This document shows, one piece after another, positions 7,981 through 18,993 of a stretch of 64,000 nt of DNA. The DNA comes from DASZIT01 sp036268775 (GTDB lineage Bacteria > Actinomycetota > Acidimicrobiia > Acidimicrobiales > RAAP-2), in assembly GCA_036268775.1 (NCBI GenBank), contig DATATM010000025.1:1-64000 (forward strand), in the 5' to 3' direction. The position numbers and the translations under genes were made by a program. Numbering within the stretch: position 1 is the stretch's first letter; each line of letters opens with the position of its first letter. Under the pieces are notes generated by a model. That model saw only the letters and a program-made list of their open reading frames with translations, did not search any database and was not told where the DNA came from.

Positions 7981-9570
7981 GTGACAGCTATCGACCGCCG
8001 CAGTTTTCTCCGTCAGGCCGGCGGAGTGCTGACGCTGGCCGGTGCCGCCGCCCTCGGCGCGGGGTGCACGACATCGGGGGGCCGCTCCACCGCGAGCACG
8101 CCCTCCACTCCCGGCCAGTCACTGTCGCCGGCCGCCTGGACGGCACTGCGGGCCTCATTGTCGGGACGGCTGGTGCGGCCGGGTGACCCGAGGTATCCCA
8201 CTGCCAAACTCGTCTACGACCTTCGGTTCGCAGACGCGGCGCCGGCCGGTATTGCCTACTGCGCCTCTGCGACCGACGTGCAACGCTGCATTGCCTTCGC
8301 CCGGCGGTACGGACTCCCGATCGCCGCCCGCAGTGGCGGCCACAGCTATGGCGGCTACTCGACCGGCAGTGGACTCGTCGTCGATGTGACGCCAATGTCG
8401 GCGGTGTCGGTCACGACCACCGGGTCAAGTGGTCCTACCGCCACCGTCGGGTCCGGCACCCTCCTCATCGACCTCTACAACCAGCTGTCGGGAGCCGGGA
8501 TGCTCCTCCCCGGGGGATCGTGTCCGACCGTCGGGATCGCCGGGCTCACCCTGGGCGGCGGCATCGGGGTCGTCGGTCGGAAGTACGGCCTCACCTGCGA
8601 CAACCTCCAGTCGGTGACGATCGTCACTGCCGATGGCGCGCTGATCCAATGCGACCCCGGCAACCACGCCGACCTGCTCTGGGCCAGTCAGGGGGGAGGT
8701 GGGGGGAACTTCGGCATCGTCACCTCCTTCACCTTCGGCGTCCGCCCGATGCCCGAACTCTCCCTCTTCACCCTCGATTGGCCCTGGGCGGCGGCCGCCG
8801 ACGTACTCGGAGCCTGGCAGGGGTGGGCCCCGGACGCCCCCGACGAACTCTGGTCCAACTGCCAATTGCTCACGGGCGGGTCATCGGCCCAGAAGGCCCG
8901 CTGCGCCGGGGTTTTCGTCGGCCCTTCGACCGCCCTCAATCTGCTCCTCCAGCCGTTCGTGCAGGCCGTGAATTCGACGCCCACCTACCGGTTCGTCGGC
9001 CCGGAGTCCTACCTCTCGGCCATGCTCATCGAGGCGGGTTGCGAGGGTCTCACCATTCCCCAGTGCCACCTCCCCGAGCAGAATCCAATGGGAACCCTCG
9101 CCCGCTCCACCTTCGTGGCGAAATCGGCCTATGTGGCAACCGCGATACCGGGGGCAGGTCTGCAGGCGGCGGCGCAACTGGTCAGCGACCTTCAAGAATC
9201 CCGACCCGGGGTGAACGGCGGCCTGGTTTTCGACGCCTACGGAGGGATCATCAATCGGGTCGCCCCCGACGCCACCGCCTTCGTGCATCGCGGGGCACGG
9301 TGTGCGATCGAGTCGAGCGTGTCATGGGCACCAAGTCCGTCGGCGGCGGCGGTGGCGGCCGGCCAGGCTTGGCTGGCCCACGCCGCCGGCATGCTCGGCC
9401 CGTACACGGATGGGAGTGCTTACCAGAACTACATCGACCCCACCCTGAGTGACTGGCAGCAGGCCTACTACGGGGCCAATATCGGCCGTCTCGTTGGGGT
9501 CAAACAGACTTACGATCCCGACAATGTCTTCCACTTCGCTCAATCCATCCCGACCAAAGTCGGAGACTGA
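7981..9570 (+). CDS. Tat-exported FAD-binding oxidoreductase, BBE type
   Basis: From the GTG at 7981 the protein has 529 residues. A twin-arginine signal (DRRSFLR, residues 5-11) is followed by a hydrophobic stretch and a lipobox-like LGAGC ending at Cys29, so it may be a Tat-exported lipoprotein. The FAD_binding_4 domain has RSGGHSYGG, whose His normally forms the 8-alpha-histidyl FAD bond, and GGSCPTVG, whose Cys is the second covalent attachment. The C-terminal BBE domain has the YDPDNVF motif. The family oxidises sugars or alkaloids, producing H2O2. An upstream GTG at 7945 would bury the Tat motif, so I prefer 7981. TAGCCT, 7-8 nt before the start, suggests a leaderless message. Confidence 0.8.
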   Translation: MTAIDRRSFLRQAGGVLTLAGAAALGAGCTTSGGRSTASTPSTPGQSLSPAAWTALRASLSGRLVRPGDPRYPTAKLVYDLRFADAAPAGIAYCASATDVQRCIAFARRYGLPIAARSGGHSYGGYSTGSGLVVDVTPMSAVSVTTTGSSGPTATVGSGTLLIDLYNQLSGAGMLLPGGSCPTVGIAGLTLGGGIGVVGRKYGLTCDNLQSVTIVTADGALIQCDPGNHADLLWASQGGGGGNFGIVTSFTFGVRPMPELSLFTLDWPWAAAADVLGAWQGWAPDAPDELWSNCQLLTGGSSAQKARCAGVFVGPSTALNLLLQPFVQAVNSTPTYRFVGPESYLSAMLIEAGCEGLTIPQCHLPEQNPMGTLARSTFVAKSAYVATAIPGAGLQAAAQLVSDLQESRPGVNGGLVFDAYGGIINRVAPDATAFVHRGARCAIESSVSWAPSPSAAAVAAGQAWLAHAAGMLGPYTDGSAYQNYIDPTLSDWQQAYYGANIGRLVGVKQTYDPDNVFHFAQSIPTKVGD

Positions 9571-9646
9571 CAGTTGAATTGGCACGTCCCGGCGGCCGTC
9601 GATGACCGTCTCCGGATTTCAAGGCCCGGGTCTCTACGATGACGGG

Positions 9647-10516
9647 ATGAAGATCGGCCTCTCCCTCGGCGCCCTCCGGCCCAGCATCTGGACTGAGATC
9701 ACCCGGGAGGCGGACCGGCTGGGCTTCGAATCGGTGTGGATGCCAGAACACCTGGTCATCCCGGTTCAGCTGGAAGGAAGCCCGTTCGCCGGCGCCGACC
9801 ACGCTCCCATCCCCTCCGGGGTCCCGGTCTACGACGTCTTCACCCACCTCGCCTTCTTGGCCGCACAGACTGAGCGGATCCATTTCGGGACCCAGGTGTA
9901 CAACATCGGGCTGCGTCACCCCTTCGTGGTGGCCCGGGCCGTCACCACCCTGGATGTCCTGTCGCAGGGACGAGTGGAGTTCGGCATCGGGGCCAGTTGG
10001 CTCAAAGCCGAGTGGGACGCGCTCGGCCTCGACTTCACCACCCGGGGAAGACGGGTGGACGAGTCGATCGCGGTGTGCCGGCGACTGTGGAGCGAGGAGG
10101 TGGTGGAGCACCACGGGGAGTTCTTCGACTTCGGACCGGTGATGTTCGAGCCCAAGCCCGTGCAGTCGCCCTGGCCGCCTCTCCACATCGGTGGAGACGG
10201 TCCCGCCGCTCTCCGGCGAGCCGCCACCGTCGGGAACGGGTGGATCCCCATGAACCATGCGTTGGAGGACATCCCCGCGGCCGCCGCCCGGATCGCCAAC
10301 CTGCGGCGCGAAGCCGGGATGGAGGGGAGGGTGGAAATCACCCTCGGGGCCCAGGGCTGCACTCTCGACGACCTCCGGCGTCATGCCGCTGCCGGAGTCG
10401 ATCGAGCCTTGGTCAGGCCTTGGACCAGCACCAAAGACGCCATGGACAGCATCCGCCGCTTTGCCGACGAGGTCCTTCCGGCCGTCGTCGACCATCCGGT
10501 GACCGCCCCTGATTGA
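9647..10516 (+). CDS. LLM class (F420-dependent-type) oxidoreductase
   Basis: The luciferase-like TIM-barrel protein has 289 residues from the ATG at 9647 (MKIGLSLGALRP). Family motifs include ESVWMPEHL near residue 30, HPFVVARAVTTLDVLSQGRVEFGIGASWL, and the TIGR03619-like ending. Such enzymes usually use coenzyme F420, sometimes FMN, for hydride transfer; the substrate is unknown. The ATG at 9602 gives a longer poorly conserved leader. TACGAT ends 6 nt before 9647, consistent with a -10 box and a leaderless mRNA, which supports the shorter start. Confidence 0.8.
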   Translation: MKIGLSLGALRPSIWTEITREADRLGFESVWMPEHLVIPVQLEGSPFAGADHAPIPSGVPVYDVFTHLAFLAAQTERIHFGTQVYNIGLRHPFVVARAVTTLDVLSQGRVEFGIGASWLKAEWDALGLDFTTRGRRVDESIAVCRRLWSEEVVEHHGEFFDFGPVMFEPKPVQSPWPPLHIGGDGPAALRRAATVGNGWIPMNHALEDIPAAAARIANLRREAGMEGRVEITLGAQGCTLDDLRRHAAAGVDRALVRPWTSTKDAMDSIRRFADEVLPAVVDHPVTAPD

Positions 10517-10591
10517 TGCTGCCGGGTCGAATCTGGCCCCGCCGCGGTTGGCGGCGGTGACCCCGCGCCCGCGACCCTGCCGGAAAAGTGG

Positions 10592-11764
10592 CTACTGGCC
10601 CTTCGGCCCGAATTGCGGAGGGGCGGCGCCCCGCCCGATGCTCCAGGTGGCCGAACCCAGCCGGTGCTCGCCTTCCGGGGCGGCCGGAACCTGGTGGTAA
10701 TGGTCAGCCAGGATCGGGGCCGGATCCGAACCGTCATTCATGGTCAGACAGGGCTGGACAAATCGGCACCTCTGGCATTGCTCGGGTGAGGGATTCGGAT
10801 AGGCCATCACCGTTGGTTCGATCATCAGCGTGGCCTCGTGAGACAGCCGAATGACGGCGGCGGCGGTCTCGCTCCGGCGGCGGCGGATCCAAGCCCGGCG
10901 AAAGCCCGGGCCGAAATGCTCTTCGACCCGGGGGGCCGAGTCCGGTTCTCTCGATCGGGCGGACAGGCGTCGATGTTGGGGAACGGATCGCCCACCCCCG
11001 CTGGCGGCGTGCTGGGCGACCCGCCCTGTCGCCGGGGGTGGCTGGAATTCCGGATCGGACTCCCCGACTTGGCTCCCTCCCGGGATCAGCCCGCCGTTTT
11101 CGGATGCGAATCGCACCTCATTGTCGATGGTTCCCGTGATGGTCATGCCCAGATAGAAATTCTCCCAGGCCCAGCAGGCGGCGATTGATTCCTCGTCCAG
11201 CCGCAACTGCTCGATCGGCGTCCAGCGATCGACCACCCGATGACGAAGGATCCAGTAGGCGTCGAACTGATCGACCACCAAGGCATCGATTCGCCCGTGG
11301 TAATGGACGGCGTCACCAGACTCGGTGACCAGCCCATCGGTATCCGAATGAGGGGAGGCGACCGGGGCCACGAACTCCGACTCGACCAACACCGGCCCGA
11401 AGCGATCGGCCGATGGTGCCCAGGTCACGTACTCGTCCAGCAACCGTCGGCCGTCGATGAGACCCTTGCGCCAGCGCTGCTCTTCTTCGGGGCTGAGGGG
11501 ATCACCCGATGAGGACCGGTTTCGCTGATCGAGCATCGACCGTTCGAAGCCCTTGGTCACCAACGGAAGCACGACGGCACGGGGCCAGTCCCACATTCCC
11601 GGGAAGTAGTAGATGGCCAGGGCGTCCTTCACCGCCCGTTCCACGCTGATCTCCGGCGGCCCGGCGACCGGCTCGAGGTTCATCCGGTTGGAGGAGCTGA
11701 AGTCCCAACGCCGACGGCATCCCTTGAAGGTTGCGCGCTCGGCAGCACTGATCCGGTGTGTCAC
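10592..11764 (-). CDS. PD-(D/E)XK (RecB/Cas4-like) family protein, apparently degenerate
   Basis: The 390-residue protein begins ISAAERATFKGCRRRW, matching the opening Cys and arginine/tryptophan of RecB/Cas4/AddB-type nucleases. Near the C-terminus it has CQRCRFVQPC, a C-x2-C-x5-C triad that with the N-terminal Cys could hold a 4Fe-4S cluster. The nuclease core shows HGRIDALV, but the following strand reads YWILRHR where an ExK pair is expected, so catalysis may be lost. The GTG at 11764 has an AGGGAG site 6 nt upstream; an earlier GTG at 11800 is possible. No cas or addA/recB genes are nearby. Confidence 0.55.
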   Translation of the reverse strand: MTHRISAAERATFKGCRRRWDFSSSNRMNLEPVAGPPEISVERAVKDALAIYYFPGMWDWPRAVVLPLVTKGFERSMLDQRNRSSSGDPLSPEEEQRWRKGLIDGRRLLDEYVTWAPSADRFGPVLVESEFVAPVASPHSDTDGLVTESGDAVHYHGRIDALVVDQFDAYWILRHRVVDRWTPIEQLRLDEESIAACWAWENFYLGMTITGTIDNEVRFASENGGLIPGGSQVGESDPEFQPPPATGRVAQHAASGGGRSVPQHRRLSARSREPDSAPRVEEHFGPGFRRAWIRRRRSETAAAVIRLSHEATLMIEPTVMAYPNPSPEQCQRCRFVQPCLTMNDGSDPAPILADHYHQVPAAPEGEHRLGSATWSIGRGAAPPQFGPKGQ

Positions 11765-11800
11765 GGCCCACTCCCTGTCCGTCAGCGGCGCGGTTCCCAC

Positions 11801-11924
11801 GGTTCATCGAGGAGGTCCCAGTCAGACTAGTCCTGATCAGTCCGAAACGGCCGCGGCAGAATCCAATTCGCAGCCGGTCTCCATGTGGCTTGTTAGGGCA
11901 ATTGATCGATGACAATGTGAGTCG
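11801..11924. promoter_or_regulatory. Divergent promoter region with candidate leaderless promoter
   Basis: This 124-bp gap serves the RecB-like gene (minus) and alpha/beta hydrolase (plus). GACAAT ends 8 nt before the hydrolase ATG and could be a -10 element for a leaderless message; there is no ribosome site. TTGTTA upstream is a possible -35 at somewhat short spacing. Confidence 0.35.
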
Positions 11925-12635
11925 ATGACATACGTCCTGGTTCATGGCGGTGGGTTCTCCGGGACCTGTTGGAATGAGATTCGCCCACTGCTGTCGGGGC
12001 CGAGTTACGCCGTTGACCTCCCGGGTCGCGGCGTCACCCCCGGCGACCTCGCCACGCTGACGTTCGCCGATTTTGCCGCCTCGGTGGCGGCGCACATGGT
12101 CGAGAACGATTTGCGGGAGGTGACGTTAGTCGGTCATTCGATGGCCGGGCTCACCCTCCCCCGGGTGGCTGAGTTGGTACCCGAACGGATTCAGCGTCTG
12201 GTCTTCGTCTCTTGTGCCGTACCTCCCCAGGGCACGTCGTTGCTCGACGTGCTCGGCGGTTTCAGCCCCACCGCCAAAGAAGTCGTCGAACGGGTCGGGG
12301 CCCGGGCCATCGACAGCCATGGCGTCCTGCACCCGGACATGGCCCGAGCCATGTTCTGCAACGACATGGACGAGACCCAAATCGCCTCGACACTGGCCCG
12401 ACTGGCCCCAGAATCGTTCAACGTCCTCTCGGAACCCGCGGATCTGACGGGGCTACGCCAACCCATCCCCCGCGCCTACATACGGCTCCTGCGTGACGCC
12501 AGCATCAGTCTGGACATGCAGGCCCAGATGATCGGCAACCTGGGAGAGACGGACGTCATCGACCTCGACGCCGGCCACATGGCCATGATCAGTCGCCCCC
12601 GGGAACTCGCCGACATCATCAATACGCTTGCCTAG
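11925..12635 (+). CDS. Alpha/beta hydrolase
   Basis: A compact 236-residue alpha/beta hydrolase without a lid insertion. It has the oxyanion-hole motif HGGGFSG (residues 6-12), the nucleophile elbow GHSMAG near residue 70, and a late DAGHMAM supplying the catalytic His. It resembles the EstA/hydroxynitrile-lyase-like clade annotated as alpha/beta fold hydrolase. Substrate unknown. No Shine-Dalgarno sequence precedes the ATG. Confidence 0.8.
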   Translation: MTYVLVHGGGFSGTCWNEIRPLLSGPSYAVDLPGRGVTPGDLATLTFADFAASVAAHMVENDLREVTLVGHSMAGLTLPRVAELVPERIQRLVFVSCAVPPQGTSLLDVLGGFSPTAKEVVERVGARAIDSHGVLHPDMARAMFCNDMDETQIASTLARLAPESFNVLSEPADLTGLRQPIPRAYIRLLRDASISLDMQAQMIGNLGETDVIDLDAGHMAMISRPRELADIINTLA

Positions 12636-12690
12636 GGCGTGCCGGCCCTCTCCCCGACGCCATTGAGAACATGGCCAACGGTGTGGAAGC

Positions 12691-13116
12691 ATGGATTTCG
12701 TGCCCAACCAGCGTGAGACGGGCGGTCGCCGTTCACTGCAGATCACCCTCGGCGTCCTGGCCGGGATCCCGGTTGCCTCCGGGCTGGCGGGGATGATCGC
12801 CGGTCCCGCCACATTGCCGGGCGACGAGAGCACCGTGATGGCCACCCTCGACAGCGAGTACCGATTCACCAACGCGTTCTGGTTCGCCGTCGGCCCCATC
12901 ATCTGGTCGACGCTGCCCCGGGTCGAACACCAGACCCTCCGCCTCCGGCTGGTGTTGGGCGCGGTGTTTGTGGGCGGCATCGCCCGGCTGCTCTCCTGGC
13001 GCAGGCACGGCAAACCCCATCCGGTGTTCGTGGGCGCCCTCGGGCTCGAACTGATCGGCATGCCGGCGGCCGCTTACTGGCAGAGCCGGGTGGCGGCGTT
13101 GGCCAACCCTCATTGA
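12691..13116 (+). CDS. DUF4345-like small membrane protein
   Basis: The 141-residue protein has about four hydrophobic helices (around residues 19-40, 58-75, 88-105, 115-132) with the DSEYRFTNAFWFAVGP segment typical of DUF4345-type membrane proteins. Function unknown. It lies 55 bp after the hydrolase on the same strand and may be co-transcribed. GGAAG precedes the start. Confidence 0.65.
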   Translation: MDFVPNQRETGGRRSLQITLGVLAGIPVASGLAGMIAGPATLPGDESTVMATLDSEYRFTNAFWFAVGPIIWSTLPRVEHQTLRLRLVLGAVFVGGIARLLSWRRHGKPHPVFVGALGLELIGMPAAAYWQSRVAALANPH

Positions 13117-13181
13117 GTTCGGTGCCCAAGCCGAGCCTCAGCAACCGCCAACCGGCGGCCTGAACAGACTGAGCCTGACGG

Positions 13182-13224
13182 CGCCCACCAGCCCTCAAGT
13201 CTCGCCTCTCGGGGCTGGTGGGCG
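13182..13224. terminator. 13-bp perfect hairpin between convergent genes
   Basis: CGCCCACCAGCCC (13182-13194) and its exact complement (13212-13224) flank a 17-nt loop in the gap between the DUF4345-like and glutamine synthetase genes. There is no U tract, so it would act as an intrinsic terminator of the GC-rich actinobacterial type, possibly in both directions. Confidence 0.6.
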
Positions 13225-13233
13225 TCGAACTGG

Positions 13234-15411
<2,178 letters not shown>

Positions 15412-15507
15412 CGCTCACTCCTTCGGGATCTCGCCGGTCTGAGGCATCGGGTCCGCTCGGTGAAGGGCCGGCATTTGACGATCCGCGGATCACGGTAGAG
15501 GAGGGAG

Positions 15508-15534
15508 GTGTCGGGGATGTTTCCGGCGCATGAA
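15508..15534 (-). promoter_or_regulatory. GlnR-like box upstream of glnN
   Basis: On the plus strand the site reads GTGTC-n6-GTTTC-n6-ATGAA; on the coding strand of glnN it is TTCAT-n6-GAAAC-n6-GACAC. The 5+6 periodicity and the central GAAAC match the actinobacterial GlnR consensus (GTNAC-n6-GAAAC repeats). It is nearly the same as the box before the NCS1 operon. Confidence 0.6.
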
Positions 15535-15619
15535 GCTTTCAGTCCGTGTAAGGGAAACAGGACGCGGGAGGAGGAGCCCCTCTAGCATGGTCACCGCCCG
15601 GAGGGCATCGTCGGATCCA

Positions 15620-15625
15620 TAGAAT
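15620..15625 (+). promoter_or_regulatory. -10 element of a leaderless zwf promoter
   Basis: TAGAAT ends 7 nt before the GTG start of glucose-6-phosphate dehydrogenase, the spacing expected when transcription begins at the start codon. No ribosome binding site lies between. Confidence 0.5.
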
Positions 15626-15632
15626 TGAGACC

Positions 15633-17138
15633 GTGACCTTCACCAGCGAACAGTTCGACATGGCCGAGCAGGCCCGCGACCTGGCCCGTCAGGCGGAGGA
15701 CGGTCGGGCGCCGGCTCCGCTGCCCCCCCATGTGGTCGTCCTCCACGGCGGTACCGGCGACCTGGCCCGCCGCAAGTTGCTCCCCGGGCTGTTCCACCTT
15801 TCCCGGGAGGGCCTGCTTCCCGACTGCCGTATCGTGGCCACCTCCCTGGAGGACTTCAGTGACGAGGAGTACCACGCCCTCGCCCGCCAGGCACTGGACG
15901 AGTTCGCCCGGGGCAAGGTCGACGGCCACTGGGACGAATTCAGTCAGCACCTCCACTACGTGTCCGGCCTGGCCGGGGCCGAGGGCCTGGCCGCCGCGGT
16001 GGCGCGGGCCGAAGCCGAGCTCCGCACCGAGGCCCGGCGGCTCCACTACCTGAGCGTCCCTCCCCATGCCGCCGACGCGGTGATCAAGACCATCGCCGAC
16101 GCCGGCCTGGTCGAGCGGTCCCGGATCATCATGGAGAAGCCGTTCGGGACCGACCTGAAGAGTGCCCAGCGTCTGAACGCCGTGGTCCAGGAGACCTTCG
16201 ACGAGGACCAGGTGTTCCGCATCGATCACTTCCTGGGGAAGGAGGCGGCCCAGAACATTCTGGCCTTCCGGTTCGCCAACGGGCTGTTCGAGCCGATCTG
16301 GAACCGCCAGCACATCGATCACATCCAGATAGACGTCCCCGAGACGCTCGACATCGGCTCCCGAGGGGCGTTCTACGAGCAGACCGGCGCCTTCCGGGAC
16401 ATGGTCGTCACCCATCTCTTCCAGATCCTGGCCTTCGTGGCCATGGAGCCGCCGACCGCCCTCGAGCCCCGGGCCATCAGCGAGGAGAAGAACAAGGTCT
16501 TCCGCTCGCTGCGGCCCATCAACCCGGCGGAGGTGGTGCGGGGCCAGTACGAGGGCTACGGCTGGAGCGAGGGGGTGGCGCCGGGCTCGGACACCGAGAC
16601 GTTCATCGCCCTCCGATGCGAGATCGACAACTGGCGGTGGGCGGGAGTGCCCTTCTACCTCCGGACCGGGAAGCAGATGGCCGCCGGCGCCCGCATCGTC
16701 TCCATCGCCTTCCGTGAGCCTCCCAAGTCGATGTTCCCGGCCGGGTCCGGCGTCGGCTCCCACGGCCCCGACCACCTGACCTTCGACCTGGCCGATTCCT
16801 CCCGGTTGTCGCTGTCGTTCTACGGAAAGCAGCCCGGGCCGGGGATGAAGCTGGAGAAGTTGAGCCTCCAGTTCGCCCTCCACGAGACCGACCACGCCGA
16901 GAGCGTGCTCGAGGCCTATGAGCGGCTGATCCACGATGCGATGAGCGGCGATCAGACCCTCTTCACCAATGCCGAGGGCATCGAGCGGCTCTGGGAGGTG
17001 TCCCAACCGCTCCTCGACGACCCTCCCGACGTTCAGCTCTACCGGGCCGGCTCCTGGGGACCCCCGGCCATCCAGGAACTCATCGCCCCCCGGTCATGGC
17101 GCCTGCCGTTCGAGCGAGGTTGGCGCCAGCACCGCTGA
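15633..17138 (+). CDS. zwf: Glucose-6-phosphate 1-dehydrogenase
   Basis: The 501-residue enzyme oxidises glucose 6-phosphate to 6-phosphogluconolactone with NAD(P)+, the entry to the oxidative pentose phosphate pathway. The coenzyme motif GGTGDLARRKLLPG is near residue 35 and the active-site signature RIDHFLGKE near residue 198, with EKPFGTDL before it. Length is normal. It starts at a GTG with an apparent leaderless promoter. It stands alone, without the usual tal/opcA/pgl neighbours. Confidence 0.92.
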   Translation: MTFTSEQFDMAEQARDLARQAEDGRAPAPLPPHVVVLHGGTGDLARRKLLPGLFHLSREGLLPDCRIVATSLEDFSDEEYHALARQALDEFARGKVDGHWDEFSQHLHYVSGLAGAEGLAAAVARAEAELRTEARRLHYLSVPPHAADAVIKTIADAGLVERSRIIMEKPFGTDLKSAQRLNAVVQETFDEDQVFRIDHFLGKEAAQNILAFRFANGLFEPIWNRQHIDHIQIDVPETLDIGSRGAFYEQTGAFRDMVVTHLFQILAFVAMEPPTALEPRAISEEKNKVFRSLRPINPAEVVRGQYEGYGWSEGVAPGSDTETFIALRCEIDNWRWAGVPFYLRTGKQMAAGARIVSIAFREPPKSMFPAGSGVGSHGPDHLTFDLADSSRLSLSFYGKQPGPGMKLEKLSLQFALHETDHAESVLEAYERLIHDAMSGDQTLFTNAEGIERLWEVSQPLLDDPPDVQLYRAGSWGPPAIQELIAPRSWRLPFERGWRQHR

Positions 17139-17206
17139 TCGCCGAAATCACGCGCAATTCATCCTCTGGCAACATCTAATCGAATTCGGGTTGGCAACAT
17201 GCCGGG

Positions 17207-18988
17207 GTGGAAGCGCCGACGGGGATGGGGATGCGCGACCACGTCATCGTCTGCGGGCTCCAGGGTGTCGGGCTGCGGGCGGTGGAGCAGTTCCACCTGA
17301 GCGGGACCCCGGTGGTGGTGATCGATGACGACGCCGACCCTCGATTCGCCCGGATCCTGGAGGAGTGGGGTGTACCCCACATCAGGAAGAACGCCTACTT
17401 CGGTGACGCCCTCCACGAAGCCGACCTGGACGCCGCCCTCGCCGTCGTCTGCGTCGAGATCAACGAGATCCACACCCTGGAGACCGCCCTCCGCATCCGG
17501 GAGATCCGCCCCGACGTCCGCATGGTGGTGCAGCTGGCCAACCCGGCCGTCGCCCGGGCCCTCGAGCGGGTATCGGGAGACGGCAGCGTGCTCGACGTCG
17601 CCACCCTGGCGGGACCGTCGTTCGTCGAAGCCTGCCTCCGCCGGAACTCCCACCGCATCGAGCTGGCCGGAGTGCGGTTCGAGGTGGTCCAGGTGGAGGT
17701 GCCCGAAGCCGACATCGCCCACCCGACCTTTCGCGGGCATTTCGGCAACCTGGCGCCGGTGGCGATCATGCCGGCCGACGGCGGGGAGATGGCCCAGTGC
17801 CCGGGCCGGGACCATCGGGTGGTCGCCGGCGACCGGGTGGCGGTACTCGGCACCGCCAAGGATCTCGAGCTGGGTGGCATCGGCCCCGGCCAGATCCCGC
17901 GGTCGCCCCTGCGGACGGTGGCGATCACCCGGCGGATCGCCCGACAGGTGTCGGTGATCATGGAAGAGGGCAACAAGGCCCTGGTGCTGGTGGTCGCCTC
18001 CCTGGTGGCGCTCATCGCGGTGTCGACGGTCATCCTCCGGTTCGCCTACCGGACCCCGGGGGCCCACGGCCATCTGGACGCGCTGAGCGCCGCCTACTTC
18101 ACCCTCGAAACGGTGGCCACCGTCGGGTACGGCGACTACACCTTCGCCACCCAGGACCCGCTGATGCGGGTGTTCGGGATCGCCCTCATCGCCATCGGGG
18201 TGGCCCTGGTCTCCACCGCCTTCGCCCTCTTCACCAACATCCTCGTCAGCCGGCGGATCGAGCGTTCTCTCGGCCGGCGGGAAGTGCCGGGGATGGTCGA
18301 CCACATCGTGGTGGTCGGGCTCGGCTCGGTGGGCATCGCGGTGGTGGAGGGTCTGATCGCCGAGGGTCAGCGGGTGGTGGTGGTCGAACGGGACGATGAC
18401 AACCGCTACCTGGCCCAGGCGCGGGCGCTGGGGGTGCCGGTGGTCATCGCCGACGCCACCCAGATCCAGACCCACCGGATGGTCAACCTCGGCGATGCCT
18501 CGGCGGTCGCCGTCCTCACCAGCGCCGATCTCACCAACATCGAGACGGGTCTGGCCATCCGGGAGTCACTGGGCGAGCGGTGGGAGGAGGTGCCGGTGGT
18601 GCTCCGGGTCTTCGACCGGGACCTGGCCCGCCTGATGGAACAGAGCTTCGGCTTCCGTCATGTCCGGTCGACCTCGGCCCTGGCCGCACCCTGGTTCGTG
18701 GGGGCGGCTCTCGGCCTGGACGTCCTGAGCACGTTCTACGTCGACCAGCAGCCCTTCCTGGTCGGCCGGGTCACCGTCGCCCCCCAAGGTGGCCTCCAGG
18801 GGTTGGCCATGGCCGACCTCTCGGCCCGGACCCGGGTCATCGCCCTCAGCCGGGCGGCGGAGGGCGGCCAGCTCGAGCACCCGCCCCGGCGGGGGACCCG
18901 ATTCGCCGGCGGCGACCAGGCCTACCTGCTCGGGCCCTACGAGGAGCTCCTCCGGGTGCTGCGCCGCGACCAGACCACCACCGCCTAG
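17207..18988 (+). CDS. Potassium channel with RCK domains on both sides of the pore
   Basis: In this 593-residue protein a Rossmann RCK/TrkA-N domain with a TrkA-C-like part occupies residues 11-230. It is followed by TM1 (about 258-280), a pore helix and the selectivity filter TVGYGD (305-310), TM2 (about 322-346), and a second RCK plus TrkA-C module (365-590, VVVGLGSVG). The filter is canonical for K+. An N-terminal RCK ahead of the two-helix pore is less usual than the common pore-then-RCK order and would give eight RCK domains per tetramer. The GTG start has no strong ribosome site. Confidence 0.85.
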   Translation: MEAPTGMGMRDHVIVCGLQGVGLRAVEQFHLSGTPVVVIDDDADPRFARILEEWGVPHIRKNAYFGDALHEADLDAALAVVCVEINEIHTLETALRIREIRPDVRMVVQLANPAVARALERVSGDGSVLDVATLAGPSFVEACLRRNSHRIELAGVRFEVVQVEVPEADIAHPTFRGHFGNLAPVAIMPADGGEMAQCPGRDHRVVAGDRVAVLGTAKDLELGGIGPGQIPRSPLRTVAITRRIARQVSVIMEEGNKALVLVVASLVALIAVSTVILRFAYRTPGAHGHLDALSAAYFTLETVATVGYGDYTFATQDPLMRVFGIALIAIGVALVSTAFALFTNILVSRRIERSLGRREVPGMVDHIVVVGLGSVGIAVVEGLIAEGQRVVVVERDDDNRYLAQARALGVPVVIADATQIQTHRMVNLGDASAVAVLTSADLTNIETGLAIRESLGERWEEVPVVLRVFDRDLARLMEQSFGFRHVRSTSALAAPWFVGAALGLDVLSTFYVDQQPFLVGRVTVAPQGGLQGLAMADLSARTRVIALSRAAEGGQLEHPPRRGTRFAGGDQAYLLGPYEELLRVLRRDQTTTA

Positions 18989-18993
18989 ATCCG

